From DASXAI01 sp963728985 (GTDB lineage Bacteria > Actinomycetota > Acidimicrobiia > Acidimicrobiales > Ilumatobacteraceae), in assembly GCA_963728985.1 (NCBI GenBank), contig CAVSME010000006.1, positions 434,001 to 498,000 on the forward strand: a stretch of 64,000 nucleotides of DNA, written 5' to 3'. Every line of letters begins with the position of its first letter. The first letter of the stretch is position 1. Positions 16,673 through 25,054 of the stretch are shown here, piece after piece. A program made the translations under genes and the position numbers. The notes beneath the pieces were generated by a model. That model ran no database searches and was not told the DNA's origin. It saw nothing but the letters and a program-made list of their open reading frames with translations.

Positions 16673-17779
16673 TCAGCCGGCGATCGACGACGCTTCGCAC
16701 AGGACCTGGTCCATCAAGGGCACGCGCTGGCCGCTGCAGTCGGCCGATGACGCGGCGGCGGCGTTCGCGCTCGCGGGCGCCACCGTCGTCGCCACGGTGG
16801 CGACGGTCGTCGGCGGGCTGACCGCGACGGGAGCGCTGGTGGGAACGGCAGAGCTGGTCGAGGCGGGCGGCGGCGCCGGTGCCGGGTCCGGGTCGGGCCG
16901 CAGCCGTTCGGCGGCCGAGGAGCCGACCACCACCGCCGCGATCAGCACCAGGACGGCGACGGCAACGAGCACGAGCGGCAGGCGCCGGCGCGGTCGGCGC
17001 CGGTCGGCCTCGGGCTCGTCGTCGGGTTCGTCGTGGCCGCGACCGTGCTGGCGTATGACGATGGTGACGGCCGGCGACGCCCGCCGTCCGCTCGTCGGCG
17101 GGCGCGGGTGCACCTCGCCACGGAGGCCGCGAGCGCCGAGGTCGTGCTCGAGCTGGCGCTCGGTGGTGGCGGCGTCGCGCCCGTCCACCACGAAGCCGAG
17201 CACCTCGTGCTCGCCGTTGACCGCGGTGGAGGCCACGCTCATGGCGCCGGTGGCGTCGGTGGACCGTCGGGTCTCGATCACGACATCGTCGCCGTGCACG
17301 TCCAGCAGGGGTCGAGCGAGTTGGGCGTCGATCCGGGCGTTCATGGCATCGACGATCGCGGCGTCCTGGTCGTCATCGATGCCTTCCACGCCGATGGCAT
17401 CGACCAGCGTGGCCACCAGCTCGCTCGTCATCCCCTCCACGTAGCCGCGGCAGAGGGACTCGATCAGGGCGTCGTCGGTGCCCTCGGGCCGCTCGGACAG
17501 CCATGGCGGCGCGTAGCCGCCCTGGCGCAGCTTCGGCACCCGGACCGAGATCGAGCCGTAGGACACCTCGAAGAGCACGTGCCGGTAGCCGTTGCGCCGG
17601 TTGATGCGCGCACCGTCGGCGTCCCAGCAGCGAGCCTCGACCTCGACGGCCATCAGCTCCTCGACGAACGCCTGGGTCAGCGTGCGTAGGAGGCGCCGAT
17701 CGCGCTCGAGCCGGGCGCGCAGCCATTGCCAGGCGGGGTCCTGCGGCCGGTCGGGCGGCACGTGGTGCGCAGCCGTCAC
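16673..17779 (-). CDS. Membrane protein with N-terminal IS256/mutator transposase-derived region
   Basis: 368 residues from GTG 17779, which overlaps the WD40 stop by four bases (GTGA). Residues about 28-135 match the N-terminal part of mutator/IS256 transposases: LLRTLTQAFVEELMAVEVEA, RRNGYRHVLFEVSYGSISVR, VPKLRQGGYAPPWL and GYVEGMTSELVATLVDAIGV. Residues about 150-222 resemble the first part of the DDE domain (EVLGFVVDG, LGARGLRG), but the first catalytic Asp appears replaced and the sequence departs before the second. An Arg-rich linker, one membrane helix (about 267-286) and a Pro/Ala/Thr-rich outer tail with two cysteines complete it. It cannot be an active transposase; it looks like a recruited domain in a bitopic membrane protein. 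Function unknown. Confidence 0.8.
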   Translation of the reverse strand: MTAAHHVPPDRPQDPAWQWLRARLERDRRLLRTLTQAFVEELMAVEVEARCWDADGARINRRNGYRHVLFEVSYGSISVRVPKLRQGGYAPPWLSERPEGTDDALIESLCRGYVEGMTSELVATLVDAIGVEGIDDDQDAAIVDAMNARIDAQLARPLLDVHGDDVVIETRRSTDATGAMSVASTAVNGEHEVLGFVVDGRDAATTERQLEHDLGARGLRGEVHPRPPTSGRRASPAVTIVIRQHGRGHDEPDDEPEADRRRPRRRLPLVLVAVAVLVLIAAVVVGSSAAERLRPDPDPAPAPPPASTSSAVPTSAPVAVSPPTTVATVATTVAPASANAAAASSADCSGQRVPLMDQVLCEASSIAG

Positions 17780-19614
17780 GGTCGGCCCACCAGCCACGCC
17801 CGAGCGACGCCGTCGTAGGCGCCGGTGACGACCTCGGTACCGTCCGGGCTGAAGGCCACATCGGCCACCCAATCCGGATGATCCAGCTCGGCGACCTGGT
17901 CGCCGGTGATGTCCCAGATGCGGGCGGTGTCGTCATTGCTGGCCGTGGCCACACGGGTGCCGTCGGGGCTGAACGTGACGGCGCTGACCAGTCCGTCGTG
18001 AGCCAGCCGCACGGTCTCCTTGCCGGTGCTGACGTCCCAGATGCGGGCGGTCCGGTCGTAGCTGGCGGTGGCCACCCGGGTGCCGTCGGGGCTGAACACC
18101 ACATCGCTCACCCAACCGTCGTGCTGGAACCGGGCGATCTGGTGACCGGTGGCGGTGTCGAAGATGCGGGCGCTGTCGTCGAAGCTGGCGGTGGCGATGC
18201 GGGTGCCGTCAGGACTGAACACCACCCGGAACACGGCGCCGTCGTGCGGCAGCGCCGCGATGGCGGTCCCGCTGGTGGCGTCCCAGATGCGGGCCTCGTC
18301 GCCGAAGGCGCCGGTCACGATCTGGTGGCCGTCGGGGCTGTAGGCGACGGACAGCAGGGGACTGTCGTCCGGGAGGCGGAGGAGCTCATCGCCGGTCGTT
18401 GCATTCGACACGATCGCGGTGGAGTCGAAGCTGGCCGACACCAGCCGGCTGCCGTCGGGGCTGAAGGCCACGGCCCGCACCGAGCCGTCGTGGTGCTGGC
18501 GCATGACCTCGTCGCCAGTCGCGGTGTCCCACACCCTCGCGGTGTCGTCGGCGCTACCTGTAGCCAGCCGTCGCCCGTCCGGGCTGAAGCTCACGGCCAG
18601 CACGGGCCCGTCGTGGTGCAGCCGCTCCAGCTCGCGTCCCGTCGCCGGATCCCACAGCCGGGCGGTGCCGTCCACGCTGGCCGTGGCCACCTGGGTGCCG
18701 TCGGGGCTGAACGCCACCTCGACCACCCAGCCGTCGTGGGCCAGCGCCGCCTGCAGGCTGAAGGGATCGGCCAGGAGCGTGCTCCGCCCGCCGATCCTGT
18801 GGCAACCGGGCAACCACGGTCCTGCCCCGGGGCCGAGGACGACGGTGCGGCCGCGGAAGAGCACGGCGGCGGCGGCCGATCCCGCTGGCACCGTCTGCTG
18901 ACGGCGGGCCGGCGTGTCGGCCGTGACCACGGTGACGCCGGCGGGCGGCGGGGCGGTGGTCGGGGTGTTCGGTGGTCTGGGGGTCGTGCCATCAGTGGGC
19001 GGCGGCCCGTCGAGGGCCGTCGTGGGCGTCGTGGCCTGATCAATCGGTGCGGGCGGCGCCGTCGTGCCGGGTGCCGGCACGGGTACGGTGCCGACCGACG
19101 GGATCTCGGCGCCGGCGGCCGGCGCGACCGTGAGCGGCGGGACCGTCGGCACCGGATCCGACGGCGAGGGGACGGCCACCGTGACCGGCGGGACGACGAC
19201 GGGGCCGACGCTGACGGGCGGCACCGTGACGGGCGGCACGGTGACCGGGGGAACGGTGAGGGCGGGGGCCGTGACGGGGGGAAGGGTCACCGGTGGCAAC
19301 GTCACCGGCGGAACGGTCACGGGCGGGACGGTGACGGGCGGGATGGTCACCGGCGGCAACGTCACGGACGGCACGGTGACCGGCGGCAACGTCACCGGCG
19401 GTAACGTCACGGGCGGCACGGTGACCGGCGGCAGGGTCACGGTCGGGGTGGTGATCGGCGGGATGAGCTGGCCGCTGGCGCCCGCCGTCGTCACCGCCAG
19501 GACGACCACGCCGGTGCCGACCGCGAGGAGTGACTTCATCGCCAACCGCAGTGCCATCCTCGGCATTGATCGGCGCATCGCGCCCGGCGCGTCCCCGTCT
19601 GGCCTCGTGTCCAT
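17776..19614 (-). CDS. Secreted WD40-repeat protein with (V/L)PPVT pentapeptide stalk
   Basis: About 612 residues. A hydrophobic signal sequence (SLLAVGTGVVVLAVTTAGASG) is followed by about 19 tandem pentapeptides of the VPPVT/LPPVT type, a Pro/Thr-rich linker, and eight WD40 repeats (FSPDGTxVATASxDxTARxWD). The eight repeats should form one beta-propeller outside the cell, displayed on an extended stalk. Several in-frame ATGs precede the signal (19644, 19614, 19578, 19566, 19539); none has a convincing ribosome-binding site, so the start is uncertain. Translation is coupled by GTGA overlap to the transposase-derived membrane protein downstream, suggesting the two products act together. The ligand is unknown. 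Confidence 0.85.
   Translation of the reverse strand: MDTRPDGDAPGAMRRSMPRMALRLAMKSLLAVGTGVVVLAVTTAGASGQLIPPITTPTVTLPPVTVPPVTLPPVTLPPVTVPSVTLPPVTIPPVTVPPVTVPPVTLPPVTLPPVTAPALTVPPVTVPPVTVPPVSVGPVVVPPVTVAVPSPSDPVPTVPPLTVAPAAGAEIPSVGTVPVPAPGTTAPPAPIDQATTPTTALDGPPPTDGTTPRPPNTPTTAPPPAGVTVVTADTPARRQQTVPAGSAAAAVLFRGRTVVLGPGAGPWLPGCHRIGGRSTLLADPFSLQAALAHDGWVVEVAFSPDGTQVATASVDGTARLWDPATGRELERLHHDGPVLAVSFSPDGRRLATGSADDTARVWDTATGDEVMRQHHDGSVRAVAFSPDGSRLVSASFDSTAIVSNATTGDELLRLPDDSPLLSVAYSPDGHQIVTGAFGDEARIWDATSGTAIAALPHDGAVFRVVFSPDGTRIATASFDDSARIFDTATGHQIARFQHDGWVSDVVFSPDGTRVATASYDRTARIWDVSTGKETVRLAHDGLVSAVTFSPDGTRVATASNDDTARIWDITGDQVAELDHPDWVADVAFSPDGTEVVTGAYDGVARAWLVGRP
19180..19464 (-). repeat. 15-bp tandem repeats encoding the PPVT stalk
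   Basis: Within the WD40 gene, about 19 successive 15-base units (plus-strand look: ACGGGCGGCACGGTG with variants) encode (V/L/I/A)PPVT pentapeptides. Units differ at synonymous positions, so the array is old or under selection at protein level. Slippage could change stalk length between strains. Confidence 0.85.
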
Positions 19615-19868
19615 CACCTCGTCGTGGCCTCGGGACCTGCGCATCTACCAACATGTTCCCACGGATTGCCCGTCGGTAAACGTGCCAATACCGAGGTCGG
19701 ATCAGTGCTCCACACAGTGAATACCGCGCGTGTTGGAGTGAGCGCATATTGCGACAAACCGACGCTGAACGTGAGGCAATTCTGGACGGCGATGGCACAC
19801 GGTGGAGGGAGGAACGCGTCACGCGGTTATCCCCGGTGACGCCGGCGATGGGCGCGCGAGGATGCGTC

Positions 19869-20618
19869 GTGGCCCGCTACACCTTCGGTGACGACGAGCA
19901 CGCGGTGCAGCGGCTCGCCCTCGTCGCCGAGGCCTACGCGCCCGGCTCCCGCACTCTCCTCGAGCAGTACGTGCCGCCCGGCGTGGCGGTCGTGGTGGAC
20001 GCCGGTTGCGGACCCGGGTTCAGCACCGAGCTGCTCGCCGCCACCTGCCGGCCCGGCGCGCTCATCGGGATGGATGCCTCCGAGGCGTTCCTACGTTCCG
20101 CTCGGCAGCGGGTGCCGACGGCCGAGTTCGTGGCCCACGACGTCACGGCGGTGCCGTTCCCGACACCGCCGGCCGATGCGATCTACGCCCGGCTGGTGCT
20201 CGCCCATCTGGGCGATCCGGCGGCGATCCTCGAACGCTGGGGGCAGCAACTCGCTCCCGGCGGCGTCGTCATCTCCGAGGAGCTGGAAGGCATCGAGGCA
20301 CCGGCCGGACCGCTGCGGGACTACGACGATCTGTCGAGTGCGATGGTGTGCCGCGGTGGCGGCGTCATGTGCGCCGGTCCGCTCCTCCGCCATCTCGGCG
20401 GGCGTTGCGTCCCGGTCGTCGCGCCGGCGGCGCTGGCGGCGCGCATCTACTCGTTCAACGTGCGGCTGTGGCGCGAGCAGGGCGACACCGGCGTGTCCAG
20501 TGACGATCTCGCCACGCTCGAGCTGGCGCTGGCCGACGTGGCGCAGACGGACGACAATCGCACGGTGGCGTGGATCGTGCGCCAGACCGTCCTCAGTCCT
20601 GGAACGTCGCCGCCGTGA
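19869..20618 (+). CDS. SAM-dependent methyltransferase (class I)
   Basis: About 249 residues from GTG 19869, which has GAGGA seven bases upstream; ATG 19848 and a TTG at 19749 are in frame but less likely. Motif I is VVVDAGCGPGFSTELL and the acidic residue after beta-2 is in IGMDASEAFL. Motif post-I HDVTAVPFP and ARLVLAHLGDP are typical of Methyltransf_11/25 enzymes. The substrate is unknown. The gene is divergent from the WD40 gene; the 254-base region between them is less GC-rich than its surroundings and likely holds both promoters, but no confident -10/-35 pair can be named. Confidence 0.85.
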   Translation: MARYTFGDDEHAVQRLALVAEAYAPGSRTLLEQYVPPGVAVVVDAGCGPGFSTELLAATCRPGALIGMDASEAFLRSARQRVPTAEFVAHDVTAVPFPTPPADAIYARLVLAHLGDPAAILERWGQQLAPGGVVISEELEGIEAPAGPLRDYDDLSSAMVCRGGGVMCAGPLLRHLGGRCVPVVAPAALAARIYSFNVRLWREQGDTGVSSDDLATLELALADVAQTDDNRTVAWIVRQTVLSPGTSPP

Positions 20619-20784
20619 GGGCGCTGTCCTCGGTGCCGCGGTAGTACGCGATCTTCCCGTCGCGGAACTGGAAGAAGTGGTGGAGGTTCATGCTTCGGAC
20701 CAGCACGACCGCATCGGTTCCGAACCAGGCCCGGCGGAAGTCGCCGGGAGGCGTCATGGTCAGCAGCACGGGCCGAGCGAGCAC
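20593..20784 (-). pseudogene. C-terminal remnant of an NTF2/SnoaL-like protein
   Basis: A 63-residue minus-strand frame (GTG 20784) reads like real protein: FRRAWFGTDAVVLVRSMNLH, then HFFQFRDGKIAYYRG and TEDSALTAATF. The FRDGKI element is the end of an NTF2/SnoaL-like fold. The N-terminal half of such a domain is missing, because the quinone-oxidoreductase gene starts at 20820 in the opposite direction. The fragment overlaps the methyltransferase end by 26 bases. It is best read as a gene remnant; a short functional protein cannot be excluded. Confidence 0.4.
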
Positions 20785-20819
20785 GAGGTTCCCGGCCGCT
20801 GGCGCGTAGCGTCGCCGCG

Positions 20820-21791
20820 ATGAAGGCCGTGATGTGTCACGAGATCGGGAGCCTCGACAACCTGGTGGTCGAGGAGGTGCCCACCCCCGAGCCCGGGCCC
20901 GGCCAGGTCCGGGTGGCGGTCAAAGCGGCGGGCGCCAGCTTCGTCGACGGGCTCATGGTCGCCGGTCGCTACCAGTTCCCGATGCAGCCGCCCTACACGC
21001 CCGGCGGCGAGTGCGCCGGGCTGGTCGATGCCGTCGGCGATGGCGTGGACGGGTTCGCTGTGGGCGATCGCGTCTTCGCGTCGACGCGTGGAGGCGCCTT
21101 CGCCGGCGCCGTGCTGGCTGCACCGCGCCAGCTCGTGTCGCTCCCTTCGAGCATCGACTTCGGACGCGGCGCGTCGTTCCTCCAGGTGTACGGGACGGCA
21201 TGGTTCGCGTTGAAGCACCGCACGGTCGTGCGGCCGGGGGAGGTCGTGCTGGTGACGGGCGCTGGGGGCGGCGTCGGCCTGGCCGCCATCGACGTGGCTC
21301 GGTCACTCGGGGCGCGTGTGATCGCCGTGGCGTCCAGCGCGGAGAAGCGGGCACTGGCGCTGGCCCGGGGCGCCGAGTCGGTCATCGACTCGCTGACCGA
21401 GGACGTCAAGACCCGCGCCCGCGAGCTGACGGGCGGCGAGGGCGTCGACGTGGTCTACGACGTCGTGGGCGGTGACGTGTCCGAGGCGGCGTTGCGGGCG
21501 CTGAAGTTCGACGGCCGGTTCTGTGTGATCGGGTTCACCGGGGGCATCGCCAAGGTGCCGCTGAACCTCGTGCTGCTCAACAACCGCACGATGGTGGGCG
21601 TCGAGTGGGGCGGGTGGGTCGGGCGCCATCCCGAGGAGAACCGGGTGCTCACCGCCGAGGTGGTGGCGGCGATCGGCGACGGTCGCCTCGATCCGGTCGC
21701 GCCCACGGAGCGCCCGCTCGACGCCGCCGCCGACGTGCTCCGCTCTCTGCTCGAACGGCGCGCGGTAGGCAAGATCGTGCTCGTGCCGTAA
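20820..21791 (+). CDS. NADPH:quinone oxidoreductase-like zinc-independent MDR enzyme
   Basis: 323 residues, the usual length. The N-terminal GroES-like domain has PYTPGGECAGLVDAVG, and the Rossmann domain has the nucleotide motif VTGAGGGVGLAAIDVA followed by AVASSAEKRALA, which fits NADPH preference. The structural zinc cysteine cluster of alcohol dehydrogenases is absent, so it belongs to the quinone reductase (QOR) branch of the medium-chain reductases. The ATG at 20820 gives the canonical start MKAVMCHEIG. Likely a detoxifying reductase of quinones or enones; the substrate is not inferable. A GC-rich hairpin (21798-21814) and the 73-bp repeat array follow the stop. Confidence 0.9.
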   Translation: MKAVMCHEIGSLDNLVVEEVPTPEPGPGQVRVAVKAAGASFVDGLMVAGRYQFPMQPPYTPGGECAGLVDAVGDGVDGFAVGDRVFASTRGGAFAGAVLAAPRQLVSLPSSIDFGRGASFLQVYGTAWFALKHRTVVRPGEVVLVTGAGGGVGLAAIDVARSLGARVIAVASSAEKRALALARGAESVIDSLTEDVKTRARELTGGEGVDVVYDVVGGDVSEAALRALKFDGRFCVIGFTGGIAKVPLNLVLLNNRTMVGVEWGGWVGRHPEENRVLTAEVVAAIGDGRLDPVAPTERPLDAAADVLRSLLERRAVGKIVLVP

Positions 21792-21810
21792 TTCTTTGCC
21801 CGCCTCCGGC

Positions 21811-22060
21811 GGGCCTCGCTGCGCTCGGACAATGCCGCCAGCGGCTGCCCCGTCGCCGCACTGCGGCGACACCTCCTGCCGGCGGGCCTCGCTGCGCTCG
21901 GACAATGCCGCCAGCGGCTGCCCCGTCGCCGCACTGCGGCGACACCTCCTGCCGGCGGGCCTCGCTGCGCTCGGACAATGCCGCCAGCGGCTGCCCCGTC
22001 GCCGCACTGCGGCGACACCTCCCGCCGGCGGGCCTCGCTGCGCTCGGACAATGCCGCCAG
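21811..22060. repeat. 73-bp direct tandem repeat, 3 full copies plus a partial fourth
   Basis: Unit starts at 21811, 21884, 21957 and 22030, each beginning GGGCCTCGCTGCGCTCGGAC; copies are nearly identical and the fourth ends after 31 bases. Each unit holds a short inverted repeat CGCCGC-ACT-GCGGCG and a GCCGGCGGGC stretch. The array sits between two co-directional genes and is too regular to be coding; the long frames across it are by-products of the 73-base period. Confidence 0.88.
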
Positions 22061-22073
22061 ACGGCGGGCGACA

Positions 22074-22134
22074 TTGGGTGCCGATCCGGTCATGGGTGCT
22101 GATCGACCCGCCAGGCGGGGCGATCGGCACCCAA
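22074..22134. repeat. 13-bp inverted repeat with nested hairpin, upstream of aldo-keto reductase
   Basis: TTGGGTGCCGATC (22074-22086) is exactly complementary to 22122-22134. The 35-base interval contains a second perfect hairpin, CCCGCC-A-GGCGGG (22107-22119), and a near-repeat of the arm (GGGTGCTGATC). The structure ends about 30 bases before the ATG at 22165, so it may act in the leader of that gene or terminate readthrough from upstream. Confidence 0.6.
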
Positions 22135-22164
22135 ACCGCGATCGCCGGACGATACGTTGCGTCC

Positions 22165-23124
22165 ATGGATTATCGCTTCCTCGGCCGTACCGGACTCCGC
22201 GTCAGCCCACTGTGCCTCGGGACGATGAACTTCGGTCCCGAGACCGACGAGGCCACCAGCCACCGGATCATGGATGCGGCGCTGGACGTCGGGATCAACT
22301 TCTTCGACACCGCCAACGTGTACGGGGCCAAGGAGACCGAGCAGATCATCGGCCGCTGGTTCGCGCCGGGCGGTGGTCGCCGGGAAAAGGTGGTGCTCGC
22401 CACGAAGGTGTACGGCGGCCGCGACCCGTGGCCCAACACGTCGCGGCTGTCGGCCCTGGCCATTCGCCAGGCCTGCGAGGACAGCCTGCGCCGCTTGCAG
22501 ACCGATCACATCGACCTGTACCAGATGCATCACATCGACCGCGACACGCCGTGGGACGAGGTGTGGCAGGCGATGGACCTGCTCGTCGCCCAGGGCAAGG
22601 TCCTCTACGTCGGCAGCTCGAACTTCGCCGGTTGGCACCTGGTGCAGGCCAACGAGACGGCCCGCCACCGGGGCTCGCTCGGGCTGGTGTCCGAGCAGAG
22701 CCTGTACAACCTGCGGGCCCGCACGGTCGAGCTGGAGGTGCTGCCCGCCGCCACCGCCTACGGCATCGGCATCCTCCCGTGGAGCCCCCTCGCCGGCGGG
22801 CTGCTCGGCGGTGCCCTGCAGAAGGTGACGGAAGGGCGCCGCGGCGCCGAGCGGGTCAGCCAGCTCGTGGAGCGCAACCGTGACCAGCTCGAGGCGTGGG
22901 AGGCCCTGTGCGCCGAGCTGGGCGAGGCCCCGGCCGATGTGGCCCTGGCGTGGCTCCTCCACCAGCCGGCGGTGACCGCCCCGATCATCGGGCCCCGCAC
23001 CGCCGACCAGTTCAGCGGGTCGCTGCGGGCCCTCGACATCGTGCTCGAGCAGGACGCCCTGGACGCCCTGGACAAGATCTTCCCCGGTCCGGGCGGCGCC
23101 GCCCCGGAGGCGTACGCGTGGTGA
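22165..23124 (+). CDS. Aldo/keto reductase
   Basis: 319 residues from ATG 22165, the start that gives the family opening MDYRFLGRTGLRVSPLCLGT. The catalytic tetrad is visible: Asp and Tyr in FFDTANVYG, Lys in VVLATKVYG and His in YQMHHIDRDT. The cofactor region PIIGPRTADQF is present near the C-terminus. It belongs to the general oxidoreductase branch related to YajO/YdbC (NADPH-dependent reduction of aldehydes or ketones); the substrate is unknown. No RBS of good quality is visible. The frame also continues upstream through the 73-bp repeats, but that part is not protein-like. Confidence 0.9.
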   Translation: MDYRFLGRTGLRVSPLCLGTMNFGPETDEATSHRIMDAALDVGINFFDTANVYGAKETEQIIGRWFAPGGGRREKVVLATKVYGGRDPWPNTSRLSALAIRQACEDSLRRLQTDHIDLYQMHHIDRDTPWDEVWQAMDLLVAQGKVLYVGSSNFAGWHLVQANETARHRGSLGLVSEQSLYNLRARTVELEVLPAATAYGIGILPWSPLAGGLLGGALQKVTEGRRGAERVSQLVERNRDQLEAWEALCAELGEAPADVALAWLLHQPAVTAPIIGPRTADQFSGSLRALDIVLEQDALDALDKIFPGPGGAAPEAYAW

Positions 23125-23319
23125 CCTCAGAGGCGGGTTGACGGCCGCCCTCCAACGGCGCGCGCCAGCTACCGCTCGGACCGACGCCGACCGCCAGCTC
23201 GTGGTGCGAGCGCTCGAGCGCACCCATCTTCGTGATCGACGTCACCGCCTACTTCGGCTGATCCGCCCTCGCCCGTCCCGACGAACGACTGGTGACAGCG
23301 AGGAACCTGGGGAGGCACG

Positions 23320-23967
23320 ATGATCTCGACGTCGTTCACGCGCACCGCGGCATGGTGCAGCCTGGTGGCCGGCGTGGCCGCGCTGGCCTATTCGTGCACG
23401 TTCGCGGTGGTGGTGCAAGACGGCGACCGCTGGGCCCAGTGGACGAGCACCATCGTGCTCGCCATCGGCTCGGCGGCCGCAGTCCCGGTGCTGGTGGCGC
23501 TGTACCTCCGGGTACGGGCGGTGGACGAGGGGTTCGCGATGATCGCCGTCCTCGTCGGTGCCGCGGCGTCGGTCGGGTCGCTCCTGCACGCCACGTTCGA
23601 TCTCGGCGTGCTGGCCAACGAACCACCGCAGCGCTGGGACTACCCGAGCCCCACCGACCCGCGCGGGTTCGCCACCTTCTTCCTGGCCGGCGTGGCCATC
23701 GCCGTGCTGTCGACGCTGCTCGGTCGTCAAGGCGCGCCGCGCAACCTGGTCCGCCTCGGCTGGATCACGGCGGTGCTGCTGGCGTGGGTCTGGATCGGGC
23801 GGCTGACGGCACTCGATCCCAAGGAGCCGTGGGTGGCGCCGGCCGTCGTCGGCTCGGGCTTCATCGGCGTCCCGCTCTGGTACGGCTGCGTCGGCGTCCT
23901 CCTGTGGCGTGATCGTCTGACCGCCGCCCCGAGCGGCACGACCACCCGGACTGCGGTGCTCGTCTAG
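23320..23967 (+). CDS. Multi-pass membrane protein (DUF4386-like)
   Basis: 215 residues with about six hydrophobic segments, including TAAWCSLVAGVAALAYSCTF, TIVLAIGSAAAVPVLVALYL and GFATFFLAGVAIAVLSTLL. The overall pattern resembles DUF4386-type actinobacterial membrane proteins; no catalytic motif is seen. The ATG at 23320 follows GGGGAGGCACG, a good ribosome-binding site. The 195 bases before it (23125-23319) hold no supported gene. Function unknown. Confidence 0.75.
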   Translation: MISTSFTRTAAWCSLVAGVAALAYSCTFAVVVQDGDRWAQWTSTIVLAIGSAAAVPVLVALYLRVRAVDEGFAMIAVLVGAAASVGSLLHATFDLGVLANEPPQRWDYPSPTDPRGFATFFLAGVAIAVLSTLLGRQGAPRNLVRLGWITAVLLAWVWIGRLTALDPKEPWVAPAVVGSGFIGVPLWYGCVGVLLWRDRLTAAPSGTTTRTAVLV

Positions 23968-23999
23968 CGCGCCAGCCGTCCGTCAGCCAACATCGGGTC

Positions 24000-25043
24000 A
24001 TGACCACCGCCATGGACCGTGTTCGTGCTGCTCGGCACTGGGCGTTCATCATGCCCGGACGGGCGAGTGCCCTCTCAGCGGAAGCGGCCCGGCTGCAGGG
24101 CCTCGGCGTGGCCGGCGCGATGGTTCCGCAGATCTTTGCGCCGCCGTGGGCGGCGCTCGGCGTGATCGCCGCCACGAGCGAGCTCGAGGTGGGCAGCGGC
24201 ATCGCCATGGGCTTCGTGCGCAGCCCGCTGGAGACGGCGATGGCGGCGCTCGATCTCGACCGCATCTCCGGCGGCCGGCTCACCCTCGGGCTGGGCACGA
24301 GCGTGCGGGAGTGGAACGAGGACCGCTTCGGCGTCGCCTACGACCGGCCTCTGGCCCGCTTGCGCGAGCTCACGACGCTGGTCCACCGGATGGTGACGGC
24401 GTCGGAGCAGGGCGAGATCGGGCGCTTCGAGGGCGACTTCTACTCGATCGACCTGCGGGGCACGCGCCTCCCGAGGCCGGCGCGCCCGTCGATCCCCATC
24501 TGGCTGGCGCCGCTGCGGGCACCCATGATCGAGCTGAGCGCCGAGGTGGCCGACGGCCTGCTCGGCCATCCGGTGTGGTCGCCGCGCTGGATCCAGGGCG
24601 AGCTGCAGGAGGCGGTGCGGCGCGGTCTCGATCGTGCTGGGCGCGCCCGTGAGGAGTTCCGCGTGGTGGCCTTCCTGCGCGTCGCCATCAGCGAGGACGT
24701 CGACCAGGCCACCCAGGACGCCAAGGCCGGCCTGCCGATGTACGCGCAGATCGTCCAGTACGAGTCCTACTTCGCCGCCCACGGCTTCGACGGTGAAGCG
24801 AAAGCCCTCCACGATCTGGCGGCCACCGGGGCTCCCAACCGGGAACTGGCCGCCGCCGTCAGCGACGACATGGCCCGCGAATTCGTGATCGTCGGGACCC
24901 CCGAGGACGCCGCCGAGCAGATCGCCGCCCTGCTGCCGTTCGTGGACGAGCTCTGCATCACGGCGCCGACGGCGCTCCCGCCCGATCGCACCCGCGAGTA
25001 CGAGGCCGCCATCGCCCAGCACCTCCTACCTCTGGGCGGCTGA
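24000..25043 (+). CDS. LLM-class (luciferase-like) F420/flavin-dependent oxidoreductase
   Basis: 347 residues. The bacterial luciferase-like fold is shown by GVAGAMVPQIFAPPWAALG, SGIAMGFVRSPLETAMAALD, DRISGGRLTLGLGTSVREWN and the C-terminal VGTPEDAAEQIAALLPFVDEL. In actinobacteria this family often uses coenzyme F420 rather than FMN; which is used here cannot be decided. ATG at 24000, 32 bases after the preceding stop. Substrate unknown. The downstream small membrane protein begins 11 bases after the stop and may be co-transcribed. Confidence 0.88.
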   Translation: MTTAMDRVRAARHWAFIMPGRASALSAEAARLQGLGVAGAMVPQIFAPPWAALGVIAATSELEVGSGIAMGFVRSPLETAMAALDLDRISGGRLTLGLGTSVREWNEDRFGVAYDRPLARLRELTTLVHRMVTASEQGEIGRFEGDFYSIDLRGTRLPRPARPSIPIWLAPLRAPMIELSAEVADGLLGHPVWSPRWIQGELQEAVRRGLDRAGRAREEFRVVAFLRVAISEDVDQATQDAKAGLPMYAQIVQYESYFAAHGFDGEAKALHDLAATGAPNRELAAAVSDDMAREFVIVGTPEDAAEQIAALLPFVDELCITAPTALPPDRTREYEAAIAQHLLPLGG

Positions 25044-25054
25044 GCGGGGGCGCC

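Noticed and set aside
16673..17779. An active IS256-family insertion sequence
   Set aside because: The catalytic triad is incomplete, the frame continues into a membrane helix and no terminal inverted repeats were found.
21811..22060. CRISPR array
   Set aside because: Units are directly adjacent without unique spacers and no cas gene is present.
21649..22166. Several overlapping frames across the 73-bp repeats (both strands)
   Set aside because: The 73-base period gives repeated open frames in all registers; none is protein-like and the aldo-keto reductase starts at 22165.
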